Positions 36,652 through 47,342 are shown, counted from the stretch's first letter. The stretch: 64,000 nt of DNA from Flavobacteriales bacterium (GCA_947500755.1 CANMTO010000003.1:1-64000), one strand, 5' to 3'. The notes: generated by a model from the sequence alone, not told the origin. Numbers and translations are program-made.

Positions 36652-38331
36652 ATGAAGCAACACGCATCTAACTCCAAAACAATGAAAATTACCGAAGCGT
36701 TAAACACCATATATAAACAATCCAAAAGTTCCGGATTACAGCCTGAATTAATGAAGGAACTCAAAAAGGAAATCAATGTAGTTGCTAAATTCACAAATAG
36801 CTCCACGCAAGAGGCCTTCGTTTTTGCCATTGTTTGCTCTATGAATTTATTCGGAGAAAACGTTGAATCACACGATTTAATTCGATTTTTCGACGTTACC
36901 CCCTTTGAGTTGATGGATTATTTAAAATCATTGAATAAGCTCAGTGAGCGCAGCATTATAATCAAGCGAAAAAATCGTCGCCGTTTTGAGGATGCCTTGA
37001 GAAAATACCACTATGTAGTGAACCCAAAAATTCTCGACGCAATCATCTCGGAAGAACCTTTTCCCGCAGAAATAGAAAGTAAAATCACCGATGTGATTGA
37101 AGTGCTGGAGAAAATGCACGAGGCATGTCAAGAATGCATTGCTGAAACCATTGACACGAACGATCTGCACGGTGAAATGGAGGAGTTAATTGAAGGGAAC
37201 AAACACTTTCCCCTAATCACCACCGTAAAAAACCTCGATTTAGAGCCGATTGACCGCATTATTTACTTCTTTATCATTTGGAAATCCGTGAACGGTTCGA
37301 TGAATATCGATATGGATGAACCACTCAATTCCTTCTTTAAACGATCCTCAAATCGCGTGCAATACATGCAGGGGATATTTAACGGAAGTAACAAATTAAT
37401 CAAGCAAAACTTAGTCGACTATACCAGTGGCCGCTTCTTTAATGACATTGACCTATCCCTTTCTGACTCCTCCTTGAATTTGTTGAAAGAACACGGTGTA
37501 ATTTTGCATCGACGAAAAAACAACAACGGAACCATTAGTCCAGATTCGATCGCAGCGAAGACCTTAGTATATGAGGCTGAGGAATCCAAACAAATCGATG
37601 AACTCCGCGCCATGATGGCAACGGAGTGCTACCACGATTTAATGCAGCGATTAAAAGCCAAAGCTTTACCACAGAACTTGAACATTCTTTTGTTTGGTGC
37701 CCCGGGTACCGGAAAAACCGAGACGGTGTATCAATTAGCGAAAGCTTCGGGAAGAGAAATCATGAAAGTGGAAATTAGTCAATCAAAATCCATGTGGTTT
37801 GGTGAAAGTGAGAAATTAATTAAAAAGATCTTCCGCGATTATGCCGAATTAGATAAACAAAATGAGCTAACCCCAATCTTGTTATTTAATGAGGCGGATG
37901 CCATTTTATCATCACGAAAGACCAATAATGCGAGTGCGGTTTCTCAAACAGAAAATGCAATTCAAAATATTCTATTAGAGGAATTAGAGAATTTTAAAGG
38001 GATCTTTATCGCGACTACAAACTTAGCGGAAAACCTAGACCGTGCATTTGATCGACGCTTTCTCTTTAAAATTAAATTCAACCGTCCAAGTGTAGCGTCA
38101 AGAGCTGCCATTTGGCAAGATAAAATGGCGAGTATCAGCCCTGACGATGCCTTAAACCTTTCCAAGGACTTTGAACTTTCCGGGGGGCAAATTGACAACG
38201 TGATTAGAAAAGCCGAAATTCAAATGCTATTAAAAAACACCACGTGTACCCTAGAGGAATTAAAACAGTTCTGTGCACAAGAAATCATTTTGCAAAAAGG
38301 GTTCAATAGTATTGGATTTGGTAAGGGTTAA
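36652..38331 (+). CDS. AAA-family ATPase with large N-terminal domain
   Basis: A 559-residue protein. Residues 1-330 are a helical N-terminal region of unknown function; the C-terminal AAA domain has Walker A GAPGTGKT (349-356) and a Walker B strand PILLFNEADA in which Asn-413 replaces the usual Asp before Glu-414, followed by IATTNLAENLDRAFDRRFLF with sensor and Arg-finger positions. ATP hydrolysis is therefore still plausible. An alternative start is the ATG at 36682. The next gene is a small membrane protein. Confidence 0.88.
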   Translation: MKQHASNSKTMKITEALNTIYKQSKSSGLQPELMKELKKEINVVAKFTNSSTQEAFVFAIVCSMNLFGENVESHDLIRFFDVTPFELMDYLKSLNKLSERSIIIKRKNRRRFEDALRKYHYVVNPKILDAIISEEPFPAEIESKITDVIEVLEKMHEACQECIAETIDTNDLHGEMEELIEGNKHFPLITTVKNLDLEPIDRIIYFFIIWKSVNGSMNIDMDEPLNSFFKRSSNRVQYMQGIFNGSNKLIKQNLVDYTSGRFFNDIDLSLSDSSLNLLKEHGVILHRRKNNNGTISPDSIAAKTLVYEAEESKQIDELRAMMATECYHDLMQRLKAKALPQNLNILLFGAPGTGKTETVYQLAKASGREIMKVEISQSKSMWFGESEKLIKKIFRDYAELDKQNELTPILLFNEADAILSSRKTNNASAVSQTENAIQNILLEELENFKGIFIATTNLAENLDRAFDRRFLFKIKFNRPSVASRAAIWQDKMASISPDDALNLSKDFELSGGQIDNVIRKAEIQMLLKNTTCTLEELKQFCAQEIILQKGFNSIGFGKG

Positions 38332-38405
38332 GTTCCTTAATTCCTCGTCTGAAATGACATGTTACCCATTCTGAACATGCTGTACGTACTAAAATCGATG
38401 AGTAT

Positions 38406-38798
38406 ATGAACCACGCATTAAACCAGTTTAAGAAAAATCGTCCCGAAGAATATCAAGAATATAAGGGTTACCAACGCAGGTATTCGCAGATTTCCCTTGG
38501 ATTTTATTCCGCTTGTGTTACTGCTACGGGTGTTGTGTTAGTGTCATTTGTGTATTTCGGTTCCCTTGGAGGGATATTAATCATGCTTGGCTTGTTCGGG
38601 TGTTTGGTTTGGTTATACAGAAAACTATCTCATATACGCTCCGTGCTGAAGCTTTCTATTGCTTTATTAGAAATGACCTTTAATGACCAAATCAATATTC
38701 CTCTCGAAACACTGGCGCAACTGAAAGACATATTTAGGGAAGATCTTGAAGAAAATAAGCCTTTAGTTCCTCATACCTTTAAGGAAATACAACGTTAG
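38406..38798 (+). CDS. Small membrane protein of unknown function
   Basis: A 130-residue protein with a basic N-terminus (NHALNQFKKNRPEEYQEYKG) and two adjacent hydrophobic helices (SLGFYSACVTATGVVLVSFV and LGGILIMLGLFGCLVWLY), followed by a helical cytoplasmic tail. Not recognised. It lies 74 bp after the AAA ATPase gene. Confidence 0.6.
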   Translation: MNHALNQFKKNRPEEYQEYKGYQRRYSQISLGFYSACVTATGVVLVSFVYFGSLGGILIMLGLFGCLVWLYRKLSHIRSVLKLSIALLEMTFNDQINIPLETLAQLKDIFREDLEENKPLVPHTFKEIQR

Positions 38799-38869
38799 CC
38801 ACCCCTTTAAATACACCCAATAAAAACAATGAGCCACCTTCAATGGATTGATTACGGGTAATTCAGTAC

Positions 38870-39034
38870 TTACCCTTCCGCCTTCCATGTGGTGTAATTG
38901 AATGGTCGATCTAGCGCCAACACAATATACAGGGCTTCATTAATCGTATATTGTTCTTAATAAAAGCGCTTGGGATTAATGGTAGTTAGCATGCTGTTCA
39001 CTTCACTATCCTTCGTACTATTTGGTAAAAGTTT
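38870..39034 (-). pseudogene. Decayed coding fragment
   Basis: Read leftward, this stretch encodes LLPNSTKDSEVNSMLTTIN then PKRFY, an in-frame stop, and EQYTINEALYIVLALDRPF with a further short tail before a second stop. The two parts share one frame and have protein-like composition, so it is probably the C-terminal remnant of a lost gene. Too short to name. It fills most of the gap between the membrane protein and pntB. Confidence 0.35.
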
Positions 39035-39051
39035 TTACTACTTAAATGGGT

Positions 39052-40452
39052 TTATTGATTTGACTTGAGAAATCCTAATATTTTATCAACGCTTTCTTTT
39101 GCATCACCATAGAGCATCTGAGCATTAGGTTTGTAGAACAAGGGGTTTTCAACGCCTGCATACCCAGCAGACATTGATCGTTTCATTATGATTACTTGTT
39201 CCGCTTTCCACGCTTTGATAACTGGCATGCCGTATATGGGACTTGAAGGATCGTCCTCCGCACCCGGATTTACTATGTCGTTTGCACCAATTACCATAAC
39301 GATATCTGTACTTGACATGTCATCATTGATTTCATCCATTTCCATAACAATATCGTATGGTACATTTGCTTCGGCTAACAAAACATTCATATGCCCAGGA
39401 AGGCGTCCAGCGACAGGATGAATGGCAAAACGAACTGTCTTACCTGTTTTTTGTAATTCTTTAACCATTTCATAAATCGGGTATTGTGCTTTGGCAACTG
39501 CCATTCCATAACCCGGAACTACTACTATTGTCTTTGCTTCTTTTAATAATTGTGATACTTCACCGTGCATTAACGCTGTAATTTCTCCTTCAATCAAAGT
39601 AGCTTCTGTATTTGTGGAAATTGTACCAAATCCCCCAAGAATTACAGACACAAATGACCTATTCATTGCTTTACACATAATTATTGAAAGAATTGCCCCT
39701 GAACTTCCAACTAAAGCCCCCGTAATAATTAACAAATCATTCCCTAGCATAAATCCGGCTGAAGACGCTGCCCATCCTGAATAGGAATTTAACATCGATA
39801 CGACCACTGGCATATCTGCACCTCCTATTGCCATGACTAAAAAATATCCAATAAGCCCGGCAATAAAAGTCATTACAATAAGATAATTCAATCCAAAATC
39901 ATTTGCAGAAATCACAAAAAATACACCCAATACTATACAAACTAATACTAAAAAGATATTCAAGAAATGACGCCCCTTAAATATCAAGGACTTACTAGAA
40001 ATTTTACCTTCAAGCTTTCCCCATGCTACAATCGATCCTGTGAAGGTAATAGCGCCAATAAAAACACCAATAAAAACTTCAGTTAGGTGTATAGTTTTTT
40101 CAAGGTTCGTTATTTCTTTAATTCCGACATCTAGATATGAACCAATCCCCACAAGAACAGCGGCTAACCCAACAAAGCTGTGAAGAATAGCAACTAATTG
40201 AGGCATTGACTCCATCTTTACACGTTGCGCGAGAACAATCCCAATAAAAGAGGCTGAAACGATAGCCACAATTATGTATATATGGCCTTCTACATCCTTT
40301 CCAAAAACAGTAGCTGCTATAGCAACTAGCATTCCAAGAATTCCATAAAGAACTCCTCTCTTGGATGATTCAATAGATGATAAGCCACCCAGACTTAAAA
40401 TAAATAATATGCTTGCAAAGACGTATGCTGCAGTTTGTATTCCTGAGATCAT
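39052..40452 (-). CDS. pntB: NAD(P) transhydrogenase subunit beta
   Basis: A 466-residue inner-membrane subunit of the proton-translocating transhydrogenase that makes NADPH from NADH. The N-terminal half has about nine helices, and the C-terminal half is the NADP-binding domain III with [40 protein letters not shown] and [13 protein letters not shown]. It starts 6 nt after pntA, on the same strand. Length is normal. Confidence 0.96.
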   Translation of the reverse strand: MISGIQTAAYVFASILFILSLGGLSSIESSKRGVLYGILGMLVAIAATVFGKDVEGHIYIIVAIVSASFIGIVLAQRVKMESMPQLVAILHSFVGLAAVLVGIGSYLDVGIKEITNLEKTIHLTEVFIGVFIGAITFTGSIVAWGKLEGKISSKSLIFKGRHFLNIFLVLVCIVLGVFFVISANDFGLNYLIVMTFIAGLIGYFLVMAIGGADMPVVVSMLNSYSGWAASSAGFMLGNDLLIITGALVGSSGAILSIIMCKAMNRSFVSVILGGFGTISTNTEATLIEGEITALMHGEVSQLLKEAKTIVVVPGYGMAVAKAQYPIYEMVKELQKTGKTVRFAIHPVAGRLPGHMNVLLAEANVPYDIVMEMDEINDDMSSTDIVMVIGANDIVNPGAEDDPSSPIYGMPVIKAWKAEQVIIMKRSMSAGYAGVENPLFYKPNAQMLYGDAKESVDKILGFLKSNQ

Positions 40453-40458
40453 AATTGA

Positions 40459-41991
40459 TTATTTTTTAAACATTTTTAACATTCGCTGTGTTACGAAAAA
40501 TCCTCCAACAATATTTATGCATGCAAAGAAAATGGCTATAAAAGCTAAAATACTGCTTAAATTGAGGTTGTCTTTTGTTTGTAGTAAGCCTCCAACAACT
40601 ATAATTCCGCTAATGGCATTTGTAACAGCCATTAATGGTGTATGCAATGAATGGGCAACATTCCATATTACCTGCCATCCTATAAATACAGCCAAGACAA
40701 ATACAGTAAAATGCTGCATAAATTCAGCAGGGGCAACCTGACCTAAGCCCAATAACAATAATCCGATACATCCTAGTTTAATGAGCATCGACAAACCATT
40801 GTTTTTATTCTTATTTTTAATAATCTCTTTTTGTTCCTCTTTACTAGTATTTACAGCTTGAGGTTTTGTTGGACTAACAGGTAAAGGTTTTGGCGGCCAA
40901 TTAACTTGACCGTTGTGTGTTACCATTGCTCTAGAGACAATCGTATCCTCCATATTAATATTCCAATTTTCAGCTTTTCCCATATCTTCCAACATGTGAC
41001 ACAAATTATTACCGTATAGTTGAGAAGCTTGCGCTGGCAACTGATTTATTTTACCAATAATGGTGACTCCATTTTCTGTTGTAAAAATTTCTCCATCCGT
41101 TGTTAAAGCACAGTTTCCTCCTGACGATGCAGCTAAATCCACGATTACAGAGCCCGGTTTCATGACGGCAACATGGCTCGCTAAAATTAATTTTGGCGCT
41201 TCACGACCTGGAATTTGAGCAGTAGTAATAATAATATCGACCTCAGCCGCTTGTGCTTTAAACAATGCCATTTCTGCAGCAATAAATTCTTCGCTCATTT
41301 CTTTTGAATAACCAGAATCTGTCGCACCGTCTTCATTGATATCAACGGTCAGAAATTGAGCCCCCATTGATTGTATTTGCTCAGCAACTTCTTTTCGAGT
41401 ATCAAAAGCTCTGACAATTGCTCCCAAAGAATTTGCTGCACCAATCGCTGCTAATCCTGCAACACCAGCCCCAATTACTAAGACTTTTGCCGGTTCCACC
41501 TTTCCTGCAGCAGTAATTTGCCCATTCAAGAACCGTCCAAAATAAAATGCCGCTTCAATTACAGAACGGTATCCAGCGATGTTCGCCATGGAGGATAAAA
41601 CATCAACTTTTTGAGCTCTAGAAATTCTAGGTATGGCATCCATTGCGAGGGCACTTACATTCTTCTCCGCTAATTTTTGAAGAAGTTCTTGGTTTTGCGC
41701 AGGTCTTAAAAAACTTAATAGAACAGTTCCGCTTTGCAGCATTTCAAGCTCCTTTAACGTTGGTTCATTTACCTTTAAAATTATAGCTGAATGATTGTAG
41801 ACATCAATAGCATCATTTACAATTTTGGCTCCTGAATTTTCAAATTGAAGATCTGAAAAATTTGCTTTTTCTCCAGCTTTACGTTGGATAACTACTTCAA
41901 AACCTAGTTTGAGCAATCGTTTTACTGTTTGTGGGGTAGCCGCTACTCGAGATTCATTCACTAAAATTTCAGATGGAATTCCTACGATCAT
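40459..41991 (-). CDS. pntA: NAD(P) transhydrogenase subunit alpha (fused alpha1-alpha2 form)
   Basis: A 510-residue subunit. The N-terminal NAD-binding domain I has [20 protein letters not shown] and the family N-terminus [20 protein letters not shown]. The C-terminal about 100 residues hold three to four membrane helices (domain II part), so the split form seen in some bacteria is fused here. A charged linker with [15 protein letters not shown] joins them. Transcribed with pntB; the 441-bp upstream gap is divergent from a lipoprotein gene. Confidence 0.96.
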   Translation of the reverse strand: MIVGIPSEILVNESRVAATPQTVKRLLKLGFEVVIQRKAGEKANFSDLQFENSGAKIVNDAIDVYNHSAIILKVNEPTLKELEMLQSGTVLLSFLRPAQNQELLQKLAEKNVSALAMDAIPRISRAQKVDVLSSMANIAGYRSVIEAAFYFGRFLNGQITAAGKVEPAKVLVIGAGVAGLAAIGAANSLGAIVRAFDTRKEVAEQIQSMGAQFLTVDINEDGATDSGYSKEMSEEFIAAEMALFKAQAAEVDIIITTAQIPGREAPKLILASHVAVMKPGSVIVDLAASSGGNCALTTDGEIFTTENGVTIIGKINQLPAQASQLYGNNLCHMLEDMGKAENWNINMEDTIVSRAMVTHNGQVNWPPKPLPVSPTKPQAVNTSKEEQKEIIKNKNKNNGLSMLIKLGCIGLLLLGLGQVAPAEFMQHFTVFVLAVFIGWQVIWNVAHSLHTPLMAVTNAISGIIVVGGLLQTKDNLNLSSILAFIAIFFACINIVGGFFVTQRMLKMFKK

Positions 41992-42432
41992 GGTATTTTA
42001 ATAATATTTATAATTCCAAAACAAATAATTTTCATCAATGTTTTTATAATTATTGAGTTAGGGTAAATATAATCACCATCAAATTCAGGAAAATGGCCTA
42101 GTGGGGCGCTGTAGATAAACAACGCATTATTTTAAATAATTTTTTTTGAGTTGAAAATCAATCCCAAGGTTCACTTCTAAAGATAAATCAATGATTTTAC
42201 GTCTCGGATATTAAAGTATTAAACAATAAATTGACAGGCTTTATATTTTCGCAAACCATGTATTTCGGCGCTATTTTTTTTTATTTCGACTGAGGTTTCA
42301 CCCGCGAAATCGAGGATTTTAAAATACAATTAAGGACTTAAATGTTTTATTGTCAATAATTTAGTTACCTTACTAAAAAACAAGTTATTTAATCATTGAG
42401 ATAGGCTATACCCTATTTCCAAACCAAAACGT
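41992..42432. other. Intergenic region between pntA and the lipoprotein gene
   Basis: AT-rich divergent promoter region. It contains TATTTTCG, a near match to TAnnTTTG, at about 42243-42250 and the element GTTACCTTACTAAAAAACAA at 42364-42383 that is also found upstream of 33767. A 28-codon open stretch on the minus strand ending at 42127 may be a coding remnant. Nothing else is supported. Confidence 0.4.
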
Positions 42433-42981
42433 ATGAAAAAACTATTATTATGTTTTATAGTATCCGCATCATTAATTGCTTGTACAAACCAAGAAACAAA
42501 AAAAGCTAAAAATTCTGTAGCGGACAAAGACACCGGAACCTGGACTTCTTTAGACTCAAAAACAATTAAAGTAAGAAAATTACTTGAATACTATGTCAAA
42601 AATGACACAAGCGTCGTTTATGAAATAGTTGTAGATACGATGAAGTTTAGCGATCAATTAGCCAATAACCAAGAGAACGGAGTAACTAAAGTAAATACAG
42701 GAGGTCGTGTTGGATTTGCGCAAATCACTCGAAATGATCATCAATTTTTTAGTGATATTACTTTAACCACCGATAATATAAAAACTTTTGTTGGCAAGGA
42801 TGGCGGTATAGCTACATTGTATTGGGGTATGTGGTCTGGAAAGGGAAAATATACAAAAAACAAATGTACCGTTCCTGTTCATTTATATTTCTTTTGGAAA
42901 GGTGATAAAATTATAAGTGGCGGTCGTTTTGTAGATCCTACTGTATCAAAAGAGGAGTTTGCGGCATCTCAAAAAAAATAA
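42433..42981 (+). CDS. Lipoprotein of unknown function
   Basis: A 182-residue exported lipoprotein with signal MKKLLLCFIVSASLIAC (lipobox Cys-17). A low-complexity Lys/Asn linker (NQETKKAKNSVADKDTG) is followed by a compact alpha/beta domain (TIKVRKLLEYYVKNDTSVVY, then GGIATLYWGMWSGKG and VPVHLYFFWKGDKIISGGRF) reminiscent of SnoaL/NTF2-like folds, but not confidently so. A terminator lies 33 bp downstream. Confidence 0.7.
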   Translation: MKKLLLCFIVSASLIACTNQETKKAKNSVADKDTGTWTSLDSKTIKVRKLLEYYVKNDTSVVYEIVVDTMKFSDQLANNQENGVTKVNTGGRVGFAQITRNDHQFFSDITLTTDNIKTFVGKDGGIATLYWGMWSGKGKYTKNKCTVPVHLYFFWKGDKIISGGRFVDPTVSKEEFAASQKK

Positions 42982-43013
42982 CTAGTTCAATTTAAGTTTG
43001 GAAAAGTACGACT

Positions 43014-43045
43014 GAGACCTCTAGTGATAGGGGTCTCTTTTTTTT
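43014..43045 (+). terminator. Rho-independent terminator
   Basis: Stem GAGACC (43014-43019) pairs with GGTCTC (43032-43037), then a run of T. It follows the lipoprotein gene. Confidence 0.7.
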
Positions 43046-43188
43046 CTACAAGCTCGCGCAGGCTAACAAGGTGTCTATTGATAAGCTTCAACCAAATTCT
43101 GACCTTGAACCCAAGAATATTGCAAACTATTTACAGCTAAGTTTTTAAAACAATCAATATGTTGGACGTGGCTTTCATAGCAGTTTAA

Positions 43189-43450
43189 CATGGGACTTTC
43201 GGTTTTTCCAACGAAATCCCTACTTGGGAGTTCGGAAGGCCTGAATTATCGAAATTTTTGAGGGAGGAGATAGAGGCAATAGTAAGTGATCATGTGGATT
43301 TTCCTCGCTATAATTACGTTGAAACAAAACTCATTGTGATTCAGCTTAATTGAGTTTAACGAATACTTAGTCGGCTCCATAAAAAAATTAGCTAGCAATA
43401 ACGACCTCTTAGCGCCAATCATAAAATTTCGCTTCAGAACCACCGATTAA
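43189..43450 (+). pseudogene. Frameshifted gene remnant
   Basis: Frame 1 (43189-43353) reads GTFGFSNEIPTWEFGRPELS and then KFLREEIEAIVSDHVDFPRY, ending at TGA with IVIQLN. A +1 shift continues at once as EFNEYLVGSIKKLASNND and LLAPIIKFRFRTTD to a stop at 43448-43450. Continuity across the shift indicates one decayed gene's C-terminal end. Upstream frames also show short protein-like pieces. The family is not recognised. The rest of 42982-43656 holds nothing further I can support. Confidence 0.4.
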
Positions 43451-43656
43451 TTTGAAAGGAAATAGTCTTAACTTCAGTGAACAAACAATATAAAAAAACG
43501 TCCCAAGCCTAATCATTAAACCCTAGTTTCTTGAGGAACAAAGACACGTGATTAAATGTTTTTTTTCAAGTTTTTACCCGAGTTTTCACGGTGGTGGTTT
43601 TGTTTCTCATAGGATAAATACTACATTGAATTTAATTACTAAAAAATTACATGTAA

Positions 43657-45330
43657 TCATTGTTTAATCAGTAATTGCGTGGATGATTCTAACAGTGTAT
43701 TCACTTGAATCAAATAAATCCCTGAAGGTAAAAAGGTCAAATCAACACATTGTTTACTTGTCGTTGGAACTGATGAATTATACACACAAGACCCAATTGA
43801 ATTAATAATGGATAAAGATTGGATTGAAGTATAGCTTTCAATAGTTAATAAATTTTGACATGGATTCGGATAAATCACGAGTTTATTGTTTGATGGCTGC
43901 AAATCGTTCAAACCAACAAATTGTCCGAACGGATTAAGATGGTGGGCGTAAATGTCATATTGACCTTCTCTTTTATCTTGCCAGGCATAAATAGATCCTC
44001 CTTTTCCATCTGGAATATTTTTTGGATGCGATTGAGTATCATCCGCATTTGAAACAAATACGCCATTCAATTGCCACAATATATTGCCCATTGGATCCAC
44101 ACGTTGACTCTTTACATCCCAATCGTTAGAAGTTGAATCTTGCCAAGTTATGATGACACCTCCATTTCCGTCGGAGCAAATGTTGGGATTTATTTGGGAA
44201 TAAGGGGAGAGTGAAATGGGAATTCCGTCTGTTGACCATTGCAGGTTGCCTTGAGGAGATATTTTTTGGGCATATATATCAGTCATTCCACTTCTACTGT
44301 CTTTCCATGTCAAAACCAAGCCCCCAATACTCGTCGTGCTAACAATGTCTACTGCGCTTTGGTTCCCAGCTGCACCGCAAATTTCAAGACCATTCGCAAG
44401 CCAATTTGTACTGCCGTTAAAACTGATACTTTGAGCAAATATATCATAATCAAGTCCTGATCTTTCGTCTGCCCAAGCAACATAAATTCCATTATGAACG
44501 CTATCGGGATCAATTTTTGGATTAGTTTGAGTACCGATGTTGTTGCAAATGACCAAGCCACCCTCTCCCCATAGTCTAGTTCCGGCTGAATTAAGGTGTT
44601 GCGCATAAATATCGTAATCTACCAGCGACCTATTGTCCTGCCAAACAACATAAACACCTCCTTGACCGTCCTTTTGCAGCTTTACATTAAGACGATCACC
44701 GAATGCTAATGGTCCGGGAATTATGGAAGCAGCAATTCCTGAAGGATTCCATAGCGCTTGACCATTTGGGTTTAAATGCTGTCCCCAAATATCCCATGCT
44801 CCCATCAAAGAATCGTATTGTTCCCAAAAGATAAATGCACCCCCATTTCCATCTGACGCAATTTTCTCGTTATGCTCGCGAACAACTTTTGTCGCAACAG
44901 GGGCCCCATTGTTTTGCCAAAGAATGTTTCCATTGGGCCCAACTCTTTGGGCATAAATATCCCTTTCGCCATTGTTTCGTCTATCCGACCATGCGACAAT
45001 GGCTCCATCTAGCATGTCTGTGCATATATTTGGGGTACTTTGATCGGCTGTATTATTACACAATACAATTCCGTTATTGTTCCATAATTCTATTCCATTG
45101 GAATCCAATTGTTGCATATAAATATCTGGATTGCCACTTCCTTGGCGGGCATCTTTCCAAACTAAGAAAGCCCCGTGTTTACCGTTTCCATCTAAACGAA
45201 CATCGCTTTGTTTTCCATTGGACGTGCAAACGGAAGTATTGATTTGGGTGCTTTCAACCCATTGTGACAAGGAAATTAACGGTAAAAAAAGCCCGTATAA
45301 AAAGGACATAAAACAGATTTTCATTTTCAA
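43657..45330 (-). CDS. T9SS type A cargo with eight WxDxR/DIYAQ repeats
   Basis: A 557-residue secreted protein: signal peptide (about MKMKICFMSFLYGLFLPLIS), then eight repeats of roughly 55 residues, each with GG-x-VxxW-x-D-x-R and a DIYAQ-type segment followed by NGxxxW. This is the repeat layout of a beta-propeller, here probably eight-bladed. A type A sorting tail begins at about LVIYPNPCQNLLTIES and ends in LLIKQ. Surface exposure via T9SS is expected; the ligand is unknown. An adjacent gene encodes a second propeller-like protein. Confidence 0.85.
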   Translation of the reverse strand: MKMKICFMSFLYGLFLPLISLSQWVESTQINTSVCTSNGKQSDVRLDGNGKHGAFLVWKDARQGSGNPDIYMQQLDSNGIELWNNNGIVLCNNTADQSTPNICTDMLDGAIVAWSDRRNNGERDIYAQRVGPNGNILWQNNGAPVATKVVREHNEKIASDGNGGAFIFWEQYDSLMGAWDIWGQHLNPNGQALWNPSGIAASIIPGPLAFGDRLNVKLQKDGQGGVYVVWQDNRSLVDYDIYAQHLNSAGTRLWGEGGLVICNNIGTQTNPKIDPDSVHNGIYVAWADERSGLDYDIFAQSISFNGSTNWLANGLEICGAAGNQSAVDIVSTTSIGGLVLTWKDSRSGMTDIYAQKISPQGNLQWSTDGIPISLSPYSQINPNICSDGNGGVIITWQDSTSNDWDVKSQRVDPMGNILWQLNGVFVSNADDTQSHPKNIPDGKGGSIYAWQDKREGQYDIYAHHLNPFGQFVGLNDLQPSNNKLVIYPNPCQNLLTIESYTSIQSLSIINSIGSCVYNSSVPTTSKQCVDLTFLPSGIYLIQVNTLLESSTQLLIKQ

Positions 45331-45377
45331 TTTTTAAATATTTTGATTACCATTCATGTTATTAACGCTAGATTAAT

Positions 45378-47120
45378 CTATCTAATCAAGTGAAAAAAGC
45401 CAAAAAACTTTTCTGGTTTTAAGGTCGTAAGTCGATAGGTGTAAACGCCATCTTTTAAATCTTGTCCATCTTGGTCTTTACCTTTCCAATCATTATTATA
45501 AGCTGTTGATTGAAAAACAACTGTTCCCCATCTGTTTAAAATAATTAATGCTGAATTCGCCGGTAGGTTCTCTATATAGAAATGTTCGTTGATACTGTCG
45601 TTATTTGGGGTAAAGACATTTGGAATTAAAATAGGGCCGAGGTCAACATAGGTGTCTTCACAGGAATAAACAACGGCATCGTTAATGACGGCAAAATAGC
45701 CATCTGTCTTCCCTAAATTGTTTAGCGCTAACCCTCCAAAATCCGGAATCAATTTATAAAATCCAGCAGCATAAATTTTTCCAGAGGGAGCCAAATCCAC
45801 AGAATTACATCGGTCAGAACTATCGGAACTTCCGCCTGTAATTGTCCATAGCCAATTACCATCTTTAGAAATTCGTGAAACAAAACTCGAAATTCCTCCC
45901 GAATCAGGAGTTTCAATTACAGATCCAAAATTAGCTTTTTGTCCGATGTCACCTACCACATAAACTTTACAGTCTTTATTGGCATACACATCATTGCCTC
46001 GTTCGCTACCTGCATCAGAACCAGCACGTTTTCCCCAAATACAGGTTCCATTATTGGCATCTAGTTTTAGAACAAAGACATCTCTTTTGTCGTAATTTTT
46101 TACCAGTACATTATCAATTTGAAACTCATTTCTATGTTCACCAACCAAGTAAACATGCCCCAAACTATCAACAGTAATTCCATTAGCCCAATCATCTTTA
46201 TTGCTGCCTGCACTTTTCGCCCAAAGAATAGTTCCTGTATCATCCATCTTTAATGCAAAGAAATCATGTCCCCCATTTGATGTTAGTGAAAAGTTTCCAA
46301 AAGTTTGTGTGAAATCAAATCCCCCACCTACATACACTTGATTTTGTTCATCAATGCAAATTGCAATATCTCGTTCTACATATTTATTTGCTGAAAGATC
46401 AAAAGGAAGATCGCCAAAGTTTTTCCCCCATAAAAAAGCACCTGTCGGGTCCATTTTTGCAATCCAATATTTGTATAAACGTTGGTCTGGATCAGTCTCG
46501 ATAGGAAAAGGAAGCCCACTGTTTCCTAACGTCAATATTCCTTGTTGCCCAAACGAATTATTAAATCCAGCAAAATAAAACCCCGCCACGTATATAAAAC
46601 CCAAACCATCGACGGCTATATCTAATCCCTGATTGTCTAAAATTCCACCTGTATAATTTGCCCAAAGAATGTTCCCATTGTTTTTGTCAAGTTTGGCAAT
46701 TACACATTCATCGTTTCCATTGTTTCCCAAAGGAACTCCCCCTAAGGTCATATTATCCCAAAAGGTCCCAGTGATATAAATATCGCCATTCATGTCAACA
46801 TCCATTCCTAGCAATCGATCATCGTAGTTTTGTCCAAAGGCTTTTGCCCACAAGCAAATACCCGATGAGGTATATTTAGCAACAAACATTTCTTTACCAC
46901 CAGGGTGAATATTGGGAACAATGATATTATTTCCAAAATTAAAATCGGGAAGTTCAGATCCTACATAACCGGAAACGATGATATTGCCTGCTAAATCGGT
47001 TTTAACGGTTATGCATTTATCAGATTGATCTGCTGAAATTGCCCCAACAAAATCCCATGTTTGAGCATGAATTATCGTGTTAAATGAGAGAGAAAGAACT
47101 AAAAATAGTTTTATTTTCAT
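45378..47120 (-). CDS. T9SS type B (gliding/CHU_C) secreted beta-propeller protein
   Basis: A 580-residue protein with signal peptide (MKIKLFLVLSLSFNTIIHA), repeated DVDMNGDIYITGTF- and VDGLGFIYVAGFY-like blades (SBBP-type propeller), and a C-terminal gliding-associated domain (IPNVFTPNNDSINEHFYIEN, then NRWGTVVFQS). The latter is the type B sorting signal. Cargo of type IX export, probably on the cell surface. Transcribed leftward ahead of the type A propeller gene, 47 bp apart. Confidence 0.87.
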   Translation of the reverse strand: MKIKLFLVLSLSFNTIIHAQTWDFVGAISADQSDKCITVKTDLAGNIIVSGYVGSELPDFNFGNNIIVPNIHPGGKEMFVAKYTSSGICLWAKAFGQNYDDRLLGMDVDMNGDIYITGTFWDNMTLGGVPLGNNGNDECVIAKLDKNNGNILWANYTGGILDNQGLDIAVDGLGFIYVAGFYFAGFNNSFGQQGILTLGNSGLPFPIETDPDQRLYKYWIAKMDPTGAFLWGKNFGDLPFDLSANKYVERDIAICIDEQNQVYVGGGFDFTQTFGNFSLTSNGGHDFFALKMDDTGTILWAKSAGSNKDDWANGITVDSLGHVYLVGEHRNEFQIDNVLVKNYDKRDVFVLKLDANNGTCIWGKRAGSDAGSERGNDVYANKDCKVYVVGDIGQKANFGSVIETPDSGGISSFVSRISKDGNWLWTITGGSSDSSDRCNSVDLAPSGKIYAAGFYKLIPDFGGLALNNLGKTDGYFAVINDAVVYSCEDTYVDLGPILIPNVFTPNNDSINEHFYIENLPANSALIILNRWGTVVFQSTAYNNDWKGKDQDGQDLKDGVYTYRLTTLKPEKFFGFFHLIR

Positions 47121-47342
47121 ATTTATTCATAGGAGTTCAAAAGCTGATATTTAAAGTGACTATGCTTTAATCCTATATTAAATATATGTTAATTTTTTGT
47201 GATTAAAAATTAAAAAATTAATGTTTTGGCTTACAAGACTTTACGCTAAAGATTTAAAATCACTTTTACGCTCAAATATCTTCCATATTGAACACCCCAC
47301 TTCGCCCGCTCAATGGATTTTTCGGGATATATTTTAGTTTGA

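Noticed and set aside
43246-43443. Leftward 65-codon open frame
   Set aside because: It is antisense to the better-supported frameshifted remnant and has no promoter or protein-like features.
43657-45330. Possible CRISPR or tandem DNA repeat in the propeller gene
   Set aside because: The 55-residue units are similar only at protein level; there is no regular repeat-spacer pattern anywhere in the window.
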